Below, one piece after another: positions 25,444-34,211 of a stretch of 64,000 nucleotides of DNA. The translations under genes were made by a program, and so were the position numbers. Every line of letters starts with the position of its first letter. Position 1 is the first letter of the stretch. The notes below the pieces were generated by a model. It had not been told where the DNA came from. It saw only the letters and a program-made list of their open reading frames with translations, and did no database searches. The stretch is from Microvirga calopogonii (GTDB taxonomy: Bacteria; Pseudomonadota; Alphaproteobacteria; Rhizobiales; Beijerinckiaceae): contig NZ_QDGA01000026.1 of the NCBI RefSeq assembly GCF_003347665.1, positions 1-64,000 of the forward strand, given 5' to 3'.

Positions 25444-27411
25444 TCAGCCATGTCTGTCGGAGGGTTTGGCCTGCAAGCCGGCGGCCACCGCAATCTGCAC
25501 CAGCTCGGGCAGGCTCTGTGCCCCTAGCCGCTCCATGATGCGGGCGCGGTACGCTTCGACCGTGCGCGGGCTGATCTCGAGATCGCGCGCGATCGTCTTG
25601 TTGGTGCCTCCAGCCAGCAATCCATCGAGCACGTCGCGCTCGCGCGGCGGCAGCGCTGCAATGAGGGCCTTCACGCGTTCGCTGGCTTGGTCCCGCTCAG
25701 CCTTCTCATGGATCGTCGCCTGAGCTGAAGCCAGCGCATCGAGAAGCTGCTCGGACTGGTACGGCACATCGAGGAAGTCCGCAGCCCCAGCCTTCATAGC
25801 CTGAACCCCGACTGCAACATCTCCATGGGCCTCCCCGATCACGATTACCGGGAGGGCGAACCGCCGCGTTTTCAGCTCCTTTGGAATCGTCAGCTCGCCG
25901 GCACCACGGCCGCGGATGTCGAGCACAACGCAGCCAGGCACCAACACTGGCGCCACCTCCAGGAAGGACTTCGCCGAACCGAATACCTTCACCTCGTAGC
26001 CGGCCCTCTGAAGGAGAAGGCACAGTTCGCGGCGTGAAACCTCATTGCTATCGACCAGGTAGACTTTGGAACCATTGTGCTGGGTCAGATCTTGGGCAAT
26101 TCCCCCCGCCCATCGCACCCGCCCCTGCTCATCCCTGATTGGGAAGAAGGTATCCCGGATCCAACGCACACCGCCATCCGGGCGAGTTATGTGGTACTCG
26201 TGCGTGCCTTCTTCGCCGCGTGAAGCACGCTCAACGGCCGTGCCAGCCTGCTCTCGATCCTCGGGATGGAGCGTTCCGATCCAATGATCAAGATCGCTCA
26301 GGGCCGCCTCCACCGGCTCACCCCAGATCGTCTCATATGCAGGGCTGAGGTATTCCAGCCGCCTCGTCTCCAAGTTCAGGATCCAGAGCACGGTCGATGA
26401 GTGCTTGGCGAATTGCCGGAAACGCTCCTCGCTGTCGCGCAGGGCGGTCTCGGCTCGCGCGCGAAGGACCGACGTCCAGGTCCGTTCTGCCGCCTCCTGA
26501 ACGAGCGCGACCTCATCGTCGCGCCAATGACGAGGCTGGACCTGGTGTACGTAGAGGGAAGCGACGAGGCGACCATCTCGGATCAAGGGAGCGATGATGA
26601 TGGCGCGATTGCCAGCCTCCATGAACTTGGCGACGATGGATGGGTCTTGAGTCAGCGGATCTCTTTCAACATCGTCGATGCACACGGTGTGCCCTGCCCT
26701 CAACTCGCTTTCGATGAGGGGACCGAAGGCGCGGACTTCATGTTGCCCAGCAAATGTTGGGGTTGAGACCTCCGCCCAGTCGCGCTCGACCGTGAAGATT
26801 TCACCGGTCTCGCTGAGCTCCGCATAGCCAACCCGGCTGGCATTCAGATGTCGTCCGAGCATTTCCGTGGCCGTAGCCATGACGCTGCGGGCCTCCGCAA
26901 TGCTACGCAGGCGGTTACTCAGGTCAACCAGAAGCCGGAGCCGCTGCTCCGTGAGCACGCGCTCGGTGGTCTCCTGGAGAACGATGAGCACACCGTTTAC
27001 CTTGCCTGCTTCGTCGGGGATTGGGCTGAACGAGGCAGTCCACCAGGTCTTCTCGGGATAACTCTTTCGCTGGACGATATCGACGGCACCGTCCTGGAGG
27101 TAAGTTGCTTCACCCTGAAAGGCCCGCTCGAGAGCCGGACCGGCGATGTCCCAAACTTCGCCCCAGGTGTGCGGGAGGGGCCGCCCCAGAGCCTCGGGAC
27201 GGGCTCCGCGCAGCAGGAGGGCGGCATCATTGTAGAAGGTGATGAGGTCGGGCCCCCAGACGAGAAAAGTCGGAAACTTCGAGTGGAGCACAACCCTGAG
27301 GACGGTGCGCAAGTCCTGCGGCCACGTCTCAGGTGAGCCAAGTGGTGAGGCGGACCAGTCCCAGGACCGGATCCGGGCACCCATGGTGCCGCCGCCGGAG
27401 AGAAACGCCAT
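25444..27411 (-). CDS. PAS-GAF-PAS-REC-LuxR signalling protein
   Basis: The 655-residue cytoplasmic protein combines a PAS domain (~1-155; WGPDLITFYNDAA, FSPIPDEAGKVNGVL) and a GAF domain (~175-320). It continues with a second PAS with PAC (~335-450; WIGTLHPEDREQ, WIRDTFFPIRDEQGRVRWAGG), a receiver (~455-565) and a FixJ/NarL HTH (~590-645; LPPRERDVLDGLLAGGTNKTIARDLEISPRTVEAYRARI). No kinase domain is present, so ligand or light signals would act directly on the DNA-binding end. The receiver keeps Asp in VVLDI but has VPY where the usual Lys-Pro-Phe stands, suggesting a pseudo-receiver. I chose ATG 27411; the ribosome site is unclear. Confidence 0.85.
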   Translation of the reverse strand: MAFLSGGGTMGARIRSWDWSASPLGSPETWPQDLRTVLRVVLHSKFPTFLVWGPDLITFYNDAALLLRGARPEALGRPLPHTWGEVWDIAGPALERAFQGEATYLQDGAVDIVQRKSYPEKTWWTASFSPIPDEAGKVNGVLIVLQETTERVLTEQRLRLLVDLSNRLRSIAEARSVMATATEMLGRHLNASRVGYAELSETGEIFTVERDWAEVSTPTFAGQHEVRAFGPLIESELRAGHTVCIDDVERDPLTQDPSIVAKFMEAGNRAIIIAPLIRDGRLVASLYVHQVQPRHWRDDEVALVQEAAERTWTSVLRARAETALRDSEERFRQFAKHSSTVLWILNLETRRLEYLSPAYETIWGEPVEAALSDLDHWIGTLHPEDREQAGTAVERASRGEEGTHEYHITRPDGGVRWIRDTFFPIRDEQGRVRWAGGIAQDLTQHNGSKVYLVDSNEVSRRELCLLLQRAGYEVKVFGSAKSFLEVAPVLVPGCVVLDIRGRGAGELTIPKELKTRRFALPVIVIGEAHGDVAVGVQAMKAGAADFLDVPYQSEQLLDALASAQATIHEKAERDQASERVKALIAALPPRERDVLDGLLAGGTNKTIARDLEISPRTVEAYRARIMERLGAQSLPELVQIAVAAGLQAKPSDRHG

Positions 27412-27509
27412 AGTGTTCAAACCGCGAACTCCAAACAGCCAACAATTGATCATGCTGGCCTGAACTTGGCTATATGATGCTCCTTCCCATACCGCCAAAG
27501 TATAGGTTC

Positions 27510-27704
27510 CCGTGGTTAACCCCCAGGGAGGCAATGAGTGGTGTCCTCCTGAGGAGATTTCTCTGGCGATGTCGTATTCTTACGTCGGGATGTACCGACG
27601 TGATGCGGCGCGCATGCTCGGATATTACAGGATGACCGGCCCGCACTCTGCCCCTACGGACCGGACCTTGAAGCGCTCCTTGAATTGGCGAGCGCTTTCT
27701 TTTT
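27510..27704 (+). ncRNA. Candidate small RNA ending in an intrinsic terminator
   Basis: No credible protein is encoded in 27412-28159. On the + strand this stretch shows CCTCCTGAGGAG (27546-27557), then a perfect 7-bp hairpin ACGTCGG-gatgta-CCGACGT (27582-27601). It finishes with a terminator hairpin plus U-tract. A possible -10 (TATATG near 27471, or TATAGG near 27500) exists but no good -35. The 5' end is a guess. The CCUCC stretch could pair with ribosome-binding sites, as in several rhizobial sRNAs. From 27705 to 28159 I see nothing. Confidence 0.35.
27671..27704 (+). terminator. Intrinsic terminator, + strand
   Basis: AAGCGCTC (27671-27678), 11-base loop, GAGCGCTT (27690-27697), then TCTTTTT. 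A perfect 8-bp stem with U-tract terminates rightward transcription, although no protein gene lies directly upstream on this strand. Confidence 0.7.
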
Positions 27705-28159
27705 GCCCGCGCGGCGAATGGAAGGGCCAAGCTCACCAAGCTGCTCAAGGACGTCCGCGAAGGGTTCGGATGGGCGAAGTCTCAAGGCTCTTTTGAGGCT
27801 CAGAATGTAATGTTGCGCGGACCAAGTGAAGGTCGGCTTACGCCGCGAATGCGGAAATCCGGCTAAGGTCAGCCCCGTGCCAAAAGCCGAGCTGGACCGT
27901 GGCCCTCGCGAGCTCGGATCCAGGAATGTCCCCGCTGAATTCGTTCAAGCGGTCAAGGCTTGCGACGGTCACGATCTGTCAATCCAATGTCCCCTTATGT
28001 CAAGCAGCCCTCCCAACTTCACCCGTATAGTGGCCGTGATGGCGCAAGCTAGGCATCCGAGTGACCACAACCGGCGTCGCGCCGAACTTTGTCTCCGTCC
28101 TCGCCTGCATCAAAAAATGTGCAAGTCAAAGGCCTGAATGAAGGGAAAGGCCCGTTGCC

Positions 28160-29146
28160 ATGACGCTGACAGAATTCGAACCTCCTTCGACCGCGCCGTC
28201 ATCGGCACCGTCGCATACCGGCATGATCCGGATCATCGGCGGCACGTTCCGGATGGGGTCGGACAGGCATTATCCCGAGGAAGCGCCGGTCCACCGCGTG
28301 ACCGTGGATGGTTTCTGGATCGACCGCACGCCCGTTACCAACCGCCAGTTCCGCGACTTCGTCCGCGCGACCGGGCACGTCACCGTCGCCGAAAAGCGGC
28401 CCGACCCGAAGGACTATCCTGATGCTCTGCCGCACATGCTCTACGCGGGCTCGCTCGTGTTCAGCCCGCCGGATCGCCCGGTCGACCTGCGCGACTGGAG
28501 CCAGTGGTGGACCCTTCTGAAAGGCGCCGACTGGCGCCATCCTTACGGCCCAGGGAGCAACATCAACGGTCTCGACAACCATCCCGTGGTGCATGTCGCC
28601 TATGCCGATGCCGAGGCCTATGCCCGCTGGGCCGGCAAGAGCCTGCCGACCGAGGCCGAATGGGAATACGCCGCCCGCGGCGGGCTCGACGGCGCCGAGT
28701 TCGCCTGGGGCGACGAGCTCACCCCGGGCGGGCGGCACATGGCCAATACCTGGCAGGGGGCGTTCCCGTTCCAGAACCTCGCCCAGGATGGCTTTGCCCG
28801 CACGTCGCCGGTCACGGCCTTTCCACCGAATGCTTACGGCCTGCACGACATGATCGGCAATGTCTGGGAGTGGACGAGCGACTTCTACGCGCCGAAGCAC
28901 CCGGCCGATGCCGTGAAGGCCTGCTGCATCCCCGAGAACCCGCGCGGCGGCCGCGAAGGCGACAGCTACGATCCGTGCCAGCCGCAGAGCCGCATCCCGC
29001 GCCGGGCGCTGAAAGGCGGCTCGCATCTGTGCGCGCCCAATTACTGCCGGCGCTATCGCCCGGCCGCACGCCATCCCCAGCCGGTCGACACCTCGACGAG
29101 CCATGTCGGTTTCCGGTGCGTCGTCAGAGAGAGGAGCACCCCATGA
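28160..29146 (+). CDS. Formylglycine-generating enzyme (sulfatase maturase, SUMF1)
   Basis: The 328-residue protein is a full FGE-sulfatase domain: IGGTFRMGSD, FWIDRTPVTNRQFRDFV, LPTEAEWEYAARGG, GLHDMIGNVWEWTSDFY, and KGGSHLCAPNYCRRYRPAAR. The last block carries the active-site pair Cys-x4-Cys that binds Cu(I) and O2 in aerobic FGEs. The enzyme turns the Cys of a CxPxR motif in sulfatases into formylglycine. Its stop overlaps the start of the sulfatase gene by 4 bp (ATGA), so translation is coupled and the substrate is evident. No signal peptide is present; it acts in the cytosol before export of the sulfatase. Confidence 0.92.
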   Translation: MTLTEFEPPSTAPSSAPSHTGMIRIIGGTFRMGSDRHYPEEAPVHRVTVDGFWIDRTPVTNRQFRDFVRATGHVTVAEKRPDPKDYPDALPHMLYAGSLVFSPPDRPVDLRDWSQWWTLLKGADWRHPYGPGSNINGLDNHPVVHVAYADAEAYARWAGKSLPTEAEWEYAARGGLDGAEFAWGDELTPGGRHMANTWQGAFPFQNLAQDGFARTSPVTAFPPNAYGLHDMIGNVWEWTSDFYAPKHPADAVKACCIPENPRGGREGDSYDPCQPQSRIPRRALKGGSHLCAPNYCRRYRPAARHPQPVDTSTSHVGFRCVVRERSTP

Positions 29147-30831
29147 GTCACCATCGTGCGTTCTCACCGACCCTCCGCGGCCGGCCGGGTCGGACCAAGG
29201 CTGCGCTGATCGGGGCCACCGCCCTCATCGCGACAACCATGGCCCTCCCGGCGCTCGCCCAGACCCCGCAGCCACAGAAGCCCAATATCGTGCTGATCGT
29301 CTCCGATGACACCGGCTATGGCGACCTCGGCCCGTACGGCGGCGGCGAAGGGCGCGGCATGCCCACGCCCAACTTCGACCGGCTCGCCCAGGAGGGCATG
29401 ACCTTCTTCTCGTTCTATGGCCAACCGAGCTGCACCCCGGGCCGGGCCGCGATGCAGACCGGGCGGATCCCGAACCGCAGCGGCATGACCACCGTGGCGT
29501 TCCAGGGCCAGGGTGGCGGCCTGCCGGCGGCCGAGTGGACCCTGGCCTCGGTGCTCAAGCAGGCAGGCTACCGCACCTTCTTCACCGGCAAGTGGCATCT
29601 CGGGGAGGCTGACTACGCCCTGCCCAACGCCCAGGGCTACGACGAGATGCGGGACTGCTTCCTCTATCATCTCAACGCCTACACCTACGGCGACCCGAAC
29701 TGGTTCCCTGACATGAGCCCCGAGTTGCGGGAGATGTTCCAGAAGGTGACCAAGGGCGCATTGTCGGGCAATGCGGGCCAGCCCGCACGTGAGGACTTCA
29801 AGGTCAACGGCGAGTATGTCAACACGCCCGACAAGGGTGTGGTCGGGATCCCGTTCCTCGACGAATACGTCGAGAAGGCCTCTCTCGATTATCTCGACCG
29901 CGCGGCGCAGTCGGGCGGGCCGTTCTTCATGAGCATCAACTTCATGAAGGTGCACCAGCCCAACCTGCCGGCACCGGACTTCGTCCACAAGTCGCTGTCG
30001 AAGAGCAAGTACTCAGACTCGATCGTGGAACTCGACACCCGGGTCGGCCGCGTGATGGACAAGATCCGTCAGGTCGGCGGCAACAACACGCTCGTGATCT
30101 ACACGACCGACAACGGTGCCTGGCAGGATGTCTATCCGGATGCCGGATACACGCCGTTCCGCGGCACCAAGGGCACCTTGCGCGAGGGCGGCAACCGCGT
30201 GCCGGCAATCGCCTGGTGGCCGGGGAAGATCAAGGCCGACACGAAGAGCCACGAAATCGTCGGCGGCCTCGATCTGATGGCGACGTTCGCGTCCGTCGCG
30301 GGCACGAAGCTGCCCGAGAAGGATCGCGACGGCCAGCCGATCATCTTCGACAGCTATGACATGTCGCCGGTGCTCTTCGGGACCGGCAAGTCCGAGCGGA
30401 AATCGTGGTTCTATTTCACCGAGAACGAGCTGTCGCCCGGCGCCATCCGCGTGAATAACTACAAGTTCCAGTTCAACCTGCGCGGCGACGACGGCGCCTC
30501 GACCGGCGGCCTTGCGGTTGACACCAATCTCGGGTGGAAGGGCGCCGAGAAATATGTCGCTACGGTCCCGCAGGTCTTCGACCTCTGGCAGGATCCGCAG
30601 GAGCGCTACGACATCTTCATGAACAACTTCACCGAACGGACCTGGATGGGTGTCGTCATGGAGGAGGAACTGAAGAAAATCATGGCGACCTACGTGCAGT
30701 ACCCGCCTCGCAAGGTGCAAAGCTACGGCTACACGGGGCCGGTCACCCTCTCGGATTACCAGCGATTCCAGACCGTGCGGGAGGAACTGGCCAAGGACGG
30801 GTTCCACATCCCGCTTCCGACCGGGAACTGA
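29143..30831 (+). CDS. Exported arylsulfatase
   Basis: The 562-residue sulfatase has a signal peptide (LIGATALIATTMALPALAQ) and the metal-binding IVSDDTGYGDLG. The activation motif is SCTPGRAAMQTGR, whose Cys becomes formylglycine, followed by TGKWHLG. Further motifs are IYTTDNGAW (metal-binding DN) and KGTLREGGNRVPAIAWWPG. It hydrolyses sulfate esters; the natural substrate is unknown. GAGGAG precedes ATG 29143, inside the FGE gene's last codons. Part of its C-terminus (EKYVATVPQVFDLWQDPQERYD) matches the arylsulfatase A-like group that acts on small substrates. Confidence 0.93.
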   Translation: MSHHRAFSPTLRGRPGRTKAALIGATALIATTMALPALAQTPQPQKPNIVLIVSDDTGYGDLGPYGGGEGRGMPTPNFDRLAQEGMTFFSFYGQPSCTPGRAAMQTGRIPNRSGMTTVAFQGQGGGLPAAEWTLASVLKQAGYRTFFTGKWHLGEADYALPNAQGYDEMRDCFLYHLNAYTYGDPNWFPDMSPELREMFQKVTKGALSGNAGQPAREDFKVNGEYVNTPDKGVVGIPFLDEYVEKASLDYLDRAAQSGGPFFMSINFMKVHQPNLPAPDFVHKSLSKSKYSDSIVELDTRVGRVMDKIRQVGGNNTLVIYTTDNGAWQDVYPDAGYTPFRGTKGTLREGGNRVPAIAWWPGKIKADTKSHEIVGGLDLMATFASVAGTKLPEKDRDGQPIIFDSYDMSPVLFGTGKSERKSWFYFTENELSPGAIRVNNYKFQFNLRGDDGASTGGLAVDTNLGWKGAEKYVATVPQVFDLWQDPQERYDIFMNNFTERTWMGVVMEEELKKIMATYVQYPPRKVQSYGYTGPVTLSDYQRFQTVREELAKDGFHIPLPTGN

Positions 30832-30845
30832 CACGCAGAGGAACC

Positions 30846-30867
30846 GGGCCGTGCGAGCGCACGGCCC
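30846..30867. terminator. Stem-loop between convergent genes
   Basis: GGGCCGTGCG-AG-CGCACGGCCC: a perfect 10-bp inverted repeat lying between the sulfatase stop (30831) and the protease stop (30890). It is probably a shared transcription end; no U-tract follows on either strand. Confidence 0.5.
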
Positions 30868-30889
30868 AGTCCGGAAGGCGCCGGGAAAT

Positions 30890-31744
30890 TCAGAGCACCC
30901 GGTTCCTGATCGCCTCCAGTATTCCGGCGGGAACGGCGGTGTTGGTCGGGCTGCCCCACGGGGTGGGAATCACGGAATTCTCCGGCGGCAGGAACGGCAG
31001 GGACGGCCCGGTCAGCAGGCCGTTCAGCACGGCGACGACCCGACCCTGGCGGCAGTCGAGCACGGGTGCTCCGGACGCGCCGCCATTGAGCAGGAGGCGG
31101 TCCGAGCCTTGCACCTCGAGAAGTTCCAAGCCGGGGTATCGGTCCGCATCCGTCCCGTGTTCCCGAATGATGCCGAGCGCGGCCTTCATCTGCCCCTTGG
31201 GATAGCCCAGGATCAGGACCGTTGCATTTTTCGACGGCGCCACCGGCTGCACGTCGAGGACCTGCGCATCCGGGAACGGCTCCTGCAACTCCAGGATAGC
31301 GAGGTCCTCGGCCATCCTGACACTGCGTCCCGTCCCGCCCGCATCGTCTTCGGAAATCTTCCCTTGGACCGTCACGCGAAGCCGGACCTGGGCCGATACG
31401 TCAGGCTCTCCCACCCGGGAGGATTGCCGCAGCTCTACCTCCTGCCATCCGTCGGCGGGAAGTTCCTTCGCGAAATGCGCCGCCGTCACGAGGAAGCGCG
31501 GCGAGGCGTAGAACCATGCGGTGGCGCGCTCCCCGACGATTTCCTTGCTCCCGTCGCGGCGCGGCTCACCATAACGCCAGACGATGCTGACCACGGATCG
31601 GGCTATTCTCGAGGGATCGACGCAGGAAGCCCCGGTCTCCTGAGCGTCGGCTCGCGACACAACCCCATCAGGATGGGCGATGACGGGGAGCAGCGCCAGG
31701 CCGATGACGCACAGCCTCACCCGGACCTGCAATGGCGTGCCCAT
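30890..31744 (-). CDS. Trypsin-like serine protease, exported
   Basis: From ATG 31744 the 284-residue protein has a signal-like segment (VRLCVIGLALLPVIAHPDG) and a trypsin_2 domain. The triad is His in FLVTAAHFAKE, Asp in MAEDLAILEL and Ser in LNGGASGAPVLD. Its LGYPKGQM and VVAVLNGLL strands match DegP/HtrA-like protease domains. No PDZ domain follows, so it resembles simple periplasmic trypsins rather than HtrA. The frame is open further upstream to 31801, but 31744 fits the signal peptide better. Its target is unknown. Confidence 0.8.
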   Translation of the reverse strand: MGTPLQVRVRLCVIGLALLPVIAHPDGVVSRADAQETGASCVDPSRIARSVVSIVWRYGEPRRDGSKEIVGERATAWFYASPRFLVTAAHFAKELPADGWQEVELRQSSRVGEPDVSAQVRLRVTVQGKISEDDAGGTGRSVRMAEDLAILELQEPFPDAQVLDVQPVAPSKNATVLILGYPKGQMKAALGIIREHGTDADRYPGLELLEVQGSDRLLLNGGASGAPVLDCRQGRVVAVLNGLLTGPSLPFLPPENSVIPTPWGSPTNTAVPAGILEAIRNRVL

Positions 31745-31953
31745 GCATTTCCTCGCTGTCCGCTTCTGGAACTGCGGAACATCGAGGTGACGCTGACGCA
31801 ACAGGTCCAGGAGTGGCCCCTTAACTCGGGGCCGCCTCAGAGTGTTCCAGCGTGACCGGTAAGGCTTTATGATGGGGTCTACGGCAAGGCAGGTCGGGAG
31901 ATGGTCCGACCTGCGTCGGTGGAGATGCCGACTCTACTCCCGGCCTCCCCGGC

Positions 31954-32400
31954 TCAATGGATGACGCGCATGACCCGGCGGGATTGCGGATCCACCACGA
32001 CGATCTTCTGGTCGGGCGAGATGAAGTAGCCATACCGTGCCCCCGACGGCAGGCCCGGAACCGACACGTTCTCCATGGCGCCCGTGTCGATCCAATCCGG
32101 CACCTGGCTCCCGCGCCGGAGCTTGACGCCGCTGGGCTGCGCATAGCGGGGGCCGATTTGGTGAAGGTCGTCGGCAGGCATCTTCAGCCAGCCATCCTGG
32201 GTGTAGCCCACGGGTGTCACGCCGGGCGGGAGATCTGCGGGATTCACGGCATAGCCTAGGTCTGGATAGCTGGTTCCGCCGCCGCCCGCGGCCGGATTGA
32301 CCCTGAACGTCAGCGGCTGTGCGAACGCCAAGGACGAGATCATCGCGGAAGCCGCAGACAGGCCGATCAGCAGTGTCAAAGAACTCGCATGCGAACGCAT
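31954..32400 (-). CDS. DUF1236/RcnB-like exported protein
   Basis: The 148-residue protein starts MRSHASSLTLLIGLSAASAMISSLAFAQ, a signal peptide. The mature part has GWLKMPADDLHQIGPRYAQP and a C-terminal block VPDWIDTGAMENVSVPGLPSGARYGYFISPDQKIVVVDPQSRRVMRVI. The block is typical of DUF1236/RcnB-type periplasmic proteins that are abundant in Hyphomicrobiales. Function is unknown, with proposed roles in envelope or metal homeostasis. The start at 32400 (GCAAATG context) has GGAGGAG close upstream, supporting it. Confidence 0.7.
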   Translation of the reverse strand: MRSHASSLTLLIGLSAASAMISSLAFAQPLTFRVNPAAGGGGTSYPDLGYAVNPADLPPGVTPVGYTQDGWLKMPADDLHQIGPRYAQPSGVKLRRGSQVPDWIDTGAMENVSVPGLPSGARYGYFISPDQKIVVVDPQSRRVMRVIH

Positions 32401-32576
32401 TTGCTCCTCCTTGCTGTCGTCAAAAGTCATGCACGCCCTTGCGTGCATCGTTGCAGGATACCCGAAGGGTGCCACGGTGCTTGATCACAAGGGACATTCG
32501 CCTGACCTCTTGTGCCAAGAGGAGAGCGGGAATGGCGACGCCGAGCGCTGCGACACCCTGAGCTGCCGCATCACCT

Positions 32577-33443
32577 TCAGCGCCTGTGCGCGACAGCAGG
32601 CTGGGCTTTCTCCGGAAACAGGAACGTCAGTTGCGCCCGAAGCTGCCAATCGGCGCCATCGGTCGGCTTCACGACATTGTAGTAGGCGGAGAGCTGCGCA
32701 TTGACCGGCTGCTTGTCGATCCGGAACACGCGCCCGAAGCCGCCGCCGACCGGCACGGTCCAGCGTTCTCCGTGATCCGCCTCCCAGTTCGCCGTGACGA
32801 TCGGCGAGGAGGTCAGGTACCAGCCGCCCGGGAAGTTGTAGTTCACGAACGGCTGCACCAGCATCTGGTTGACGTCGGGGCGGTTGCTCCTGCCCGCAAA
32901 GGACCAGACGTTGTTGATGAGAACGCCGAACAGCCACGGCCCCTCGTTCACGACCGCGACGAAGCTCGGCCCGATGGAATACTTGCCCTGCGTGAGCGTC
33001 TTGTCGGTGCCGGACGGAAACACGAAGGTCGGGCCGATGCCCCAGATGAGACCGTGCGTCGGCTGCTTGGGCGAGAAGAAGAAGCTCGGGTTGATGTCGC
33101 CGAGGCCGAACTCGCGGTCGCCGGTGATGGTTAAGGGCGGCTGCGAGATCACGGGCGTGATCCAGCGTGTGATCAGGTTCCAGTCCTGGTCGAGATGGAT
33201 CGGGATGACGGGCTGGATGTTCAGGATGTCCTGAAGCTGATTGTGCGGGCCGACATTGAAGTTGAAGTTGTTCTGGAACGGCAGGCTGATCAGGTCGGCG
33301 ATCGGGTTCTGCGCTGCCTTGGCGAGGTCGCCCGCGCCACCGTGCTCCTCCTGGGCGAAGGCGCCCGAGCCTCCCAGGGATAACATGACGGCCAGAGCGA
33401 GTTGCCTTCCCGAAGGCCGATAACGCGTGTGTCCTTGCTTCAT
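32577..33443 (-). CDS. Outer membrane transporter-like beta-barrel protein
   Basis: The 288-residue protein has a signal peptide (LALAVMLSLGGSGAFAQ) followed by alternating aromatic strands typical of an outer-membrane barrel: LISLPFQNNFNFNVGPHNQLQDILNIQPVIPI, GDINPSFFFSPKQP, LIWGIGPTFVFPSGTD and WYLTSSPIVTANW. The QNPIADLISLPFQNN start is a hallmark of a family usually annotated only as transporter or neuromodulin-like. The substrate is unknown. It is a single gene flanked by non-coding DNA on both sides. Confidence 0.75.
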   Translation of the reverse strand: MKQGHTRYRPSGRQLALAVMLSLGGSGAFAQEEHGGAGDLAKAAQNPIADLISLPFQNNFNFNVGPHNQLQDILNIQPVIPIHLDQDWNLITRWITPVISQPPLTITGDREFGLGDINPSFFFSPKQPTHGLIWGIGPTFVFPSGTDKTLTQGKYSIGPSFVAVVNEGPWLFGVLINNVWSFAGRSNRPDVNQMLVQPFVNYNFPGGWYLTSSPIVTANWEADHGERWTVPVGGGFGRVFRIDKQPVNAQLSAYYNVVKPTDGADWQLRAQLTFLFPEKAQPAVAHRR

Positions 33444-33827
33444 GAGATCATTCCCCGACCCACTCCAGCGCACGCCCGGCCAGTCAACCAGAACCCATGA
33501 TCCTGCGCAAGATAAAGCCGTTACTGGAGCATCGCATGGTTGCGGTCGTTGTCCGCTGAAGGTCTGTTGCGGGTCCCCGCCTTTGGAAAGCTCCCAAGAG
33601 CCGGTTTCTCGGCCTGTGACTGGCGCCATTGCGCCAGATCAGTCCAGAATGCTTTACGCAAACCAAGCCAAAACGACAGCATCGGTCGATCTCTGTAGAT
33701 CCCCTCCTCTTCAGGAAAGTCCGCTGTTCCTGACCTATTCCAGCCTCCAGTCTCCTTCGCGGATGTGCCAAAACCGGACGCTGACCTGCTGCCACACATG
33801 TTGCTGCAGCAGGGATCACAGCGAACG
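33444..33827. other. Intergenic region, no gene seen
   Basis: Between the barrel gene start and the Atu4866 gene stop. Short open frames on both strands have unnatural composition and no ribosome sites. The minus strand frame near 33521-33660 contains a plausible protein-like patch (FWLGLRKAFWTDLAQWRQ), possibly a worn remnant. No repeat or promoter stands out. Confidence 0.4.
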
Positions 33828-34196
33828 TCAGCGGTGCGGCTTCACCTCCACTTTCCTGTAGAACAGCATCCCGCCGTGGTGGAGGACATCGTCGATGAAC
33901 TCACCGTCGGCCGTAAATCCCGTATCGTCCCAATAGTCGATTTTGTTGCCTCGGACTTCATAGCGACCCTGGTAGGCGCTCCTGCGATCGCCGCGAGCTT
34001 CATCATAACGACCGTTCGGGAGGAGCTCCTGGCGAACGTGGCCGTCCTTGGTGACCCACATGCCGACATAAGGGTGATCCGTCATAACCGTGACATCCTT
34101 GGAGAGGGGTTGACCGCTCATCGCAGATTGCCCGAGCGCACCGTTTGCGGCAGCCATTGCGAGAGCGAGGGCGAGAGAGAAGGCGATGCGTGGCAT
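33828..34196 (-). CDS. Atu4866-family exported protein
   Basis: The 122-residue protein has a signal peptide (MPRIAFSLALALAMAAANGALG) and an Atu4866 domain: DHPYVGMWVTKDGHVRQELLPNGRYDEARGDRRSAYQGRYEVRGNKIDYWDDTGFTADGEF. The family is a small beta-barrel named after an Agrobacterium structure, with unknown function. It is often next to short-chain dehydrogenases and LysR regulators, as here (SDR stop at 34212, 15 bp away). It probably forms an operon with the SDR gene. Confidence 0.85.
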   Translation of the reverse strand: MPRIAFSLALALAMAAANGALGQSAMSGQPLSKDVTVMTDHPYVGMWVTKDGHVRQELLPNGRYDEARGDRRSAYQGRYEVRGNKIDYWDDTGFTADGEFIDDVLHHGGMLFYRKVEVKPHR

Positions 34197-34211
34197 CGAA
34201 AGCCCCTTTCT

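Noticed and set aside
27512..27796. 94-codon + strand frame in the gap after the sensor gene
   Set aside because: It runs through the hairpin and the terminator and has no ribosome site or natural composition.
28504..29142. Possible N-terminal extension of the sulfatase through the FGE gene
   Set aside because: The frame is open but it is the FGE gene read in another frame. The sulfatase signal peptide starts at 29143 behind a ribosome site.
33521..33799. 92-codon minus-strand frame between the barrel and Atu4866 genes
   Set aside because: Partly protein-like, but there is no start signal and no recognisable motif. Listed only as a possible worn remnant.
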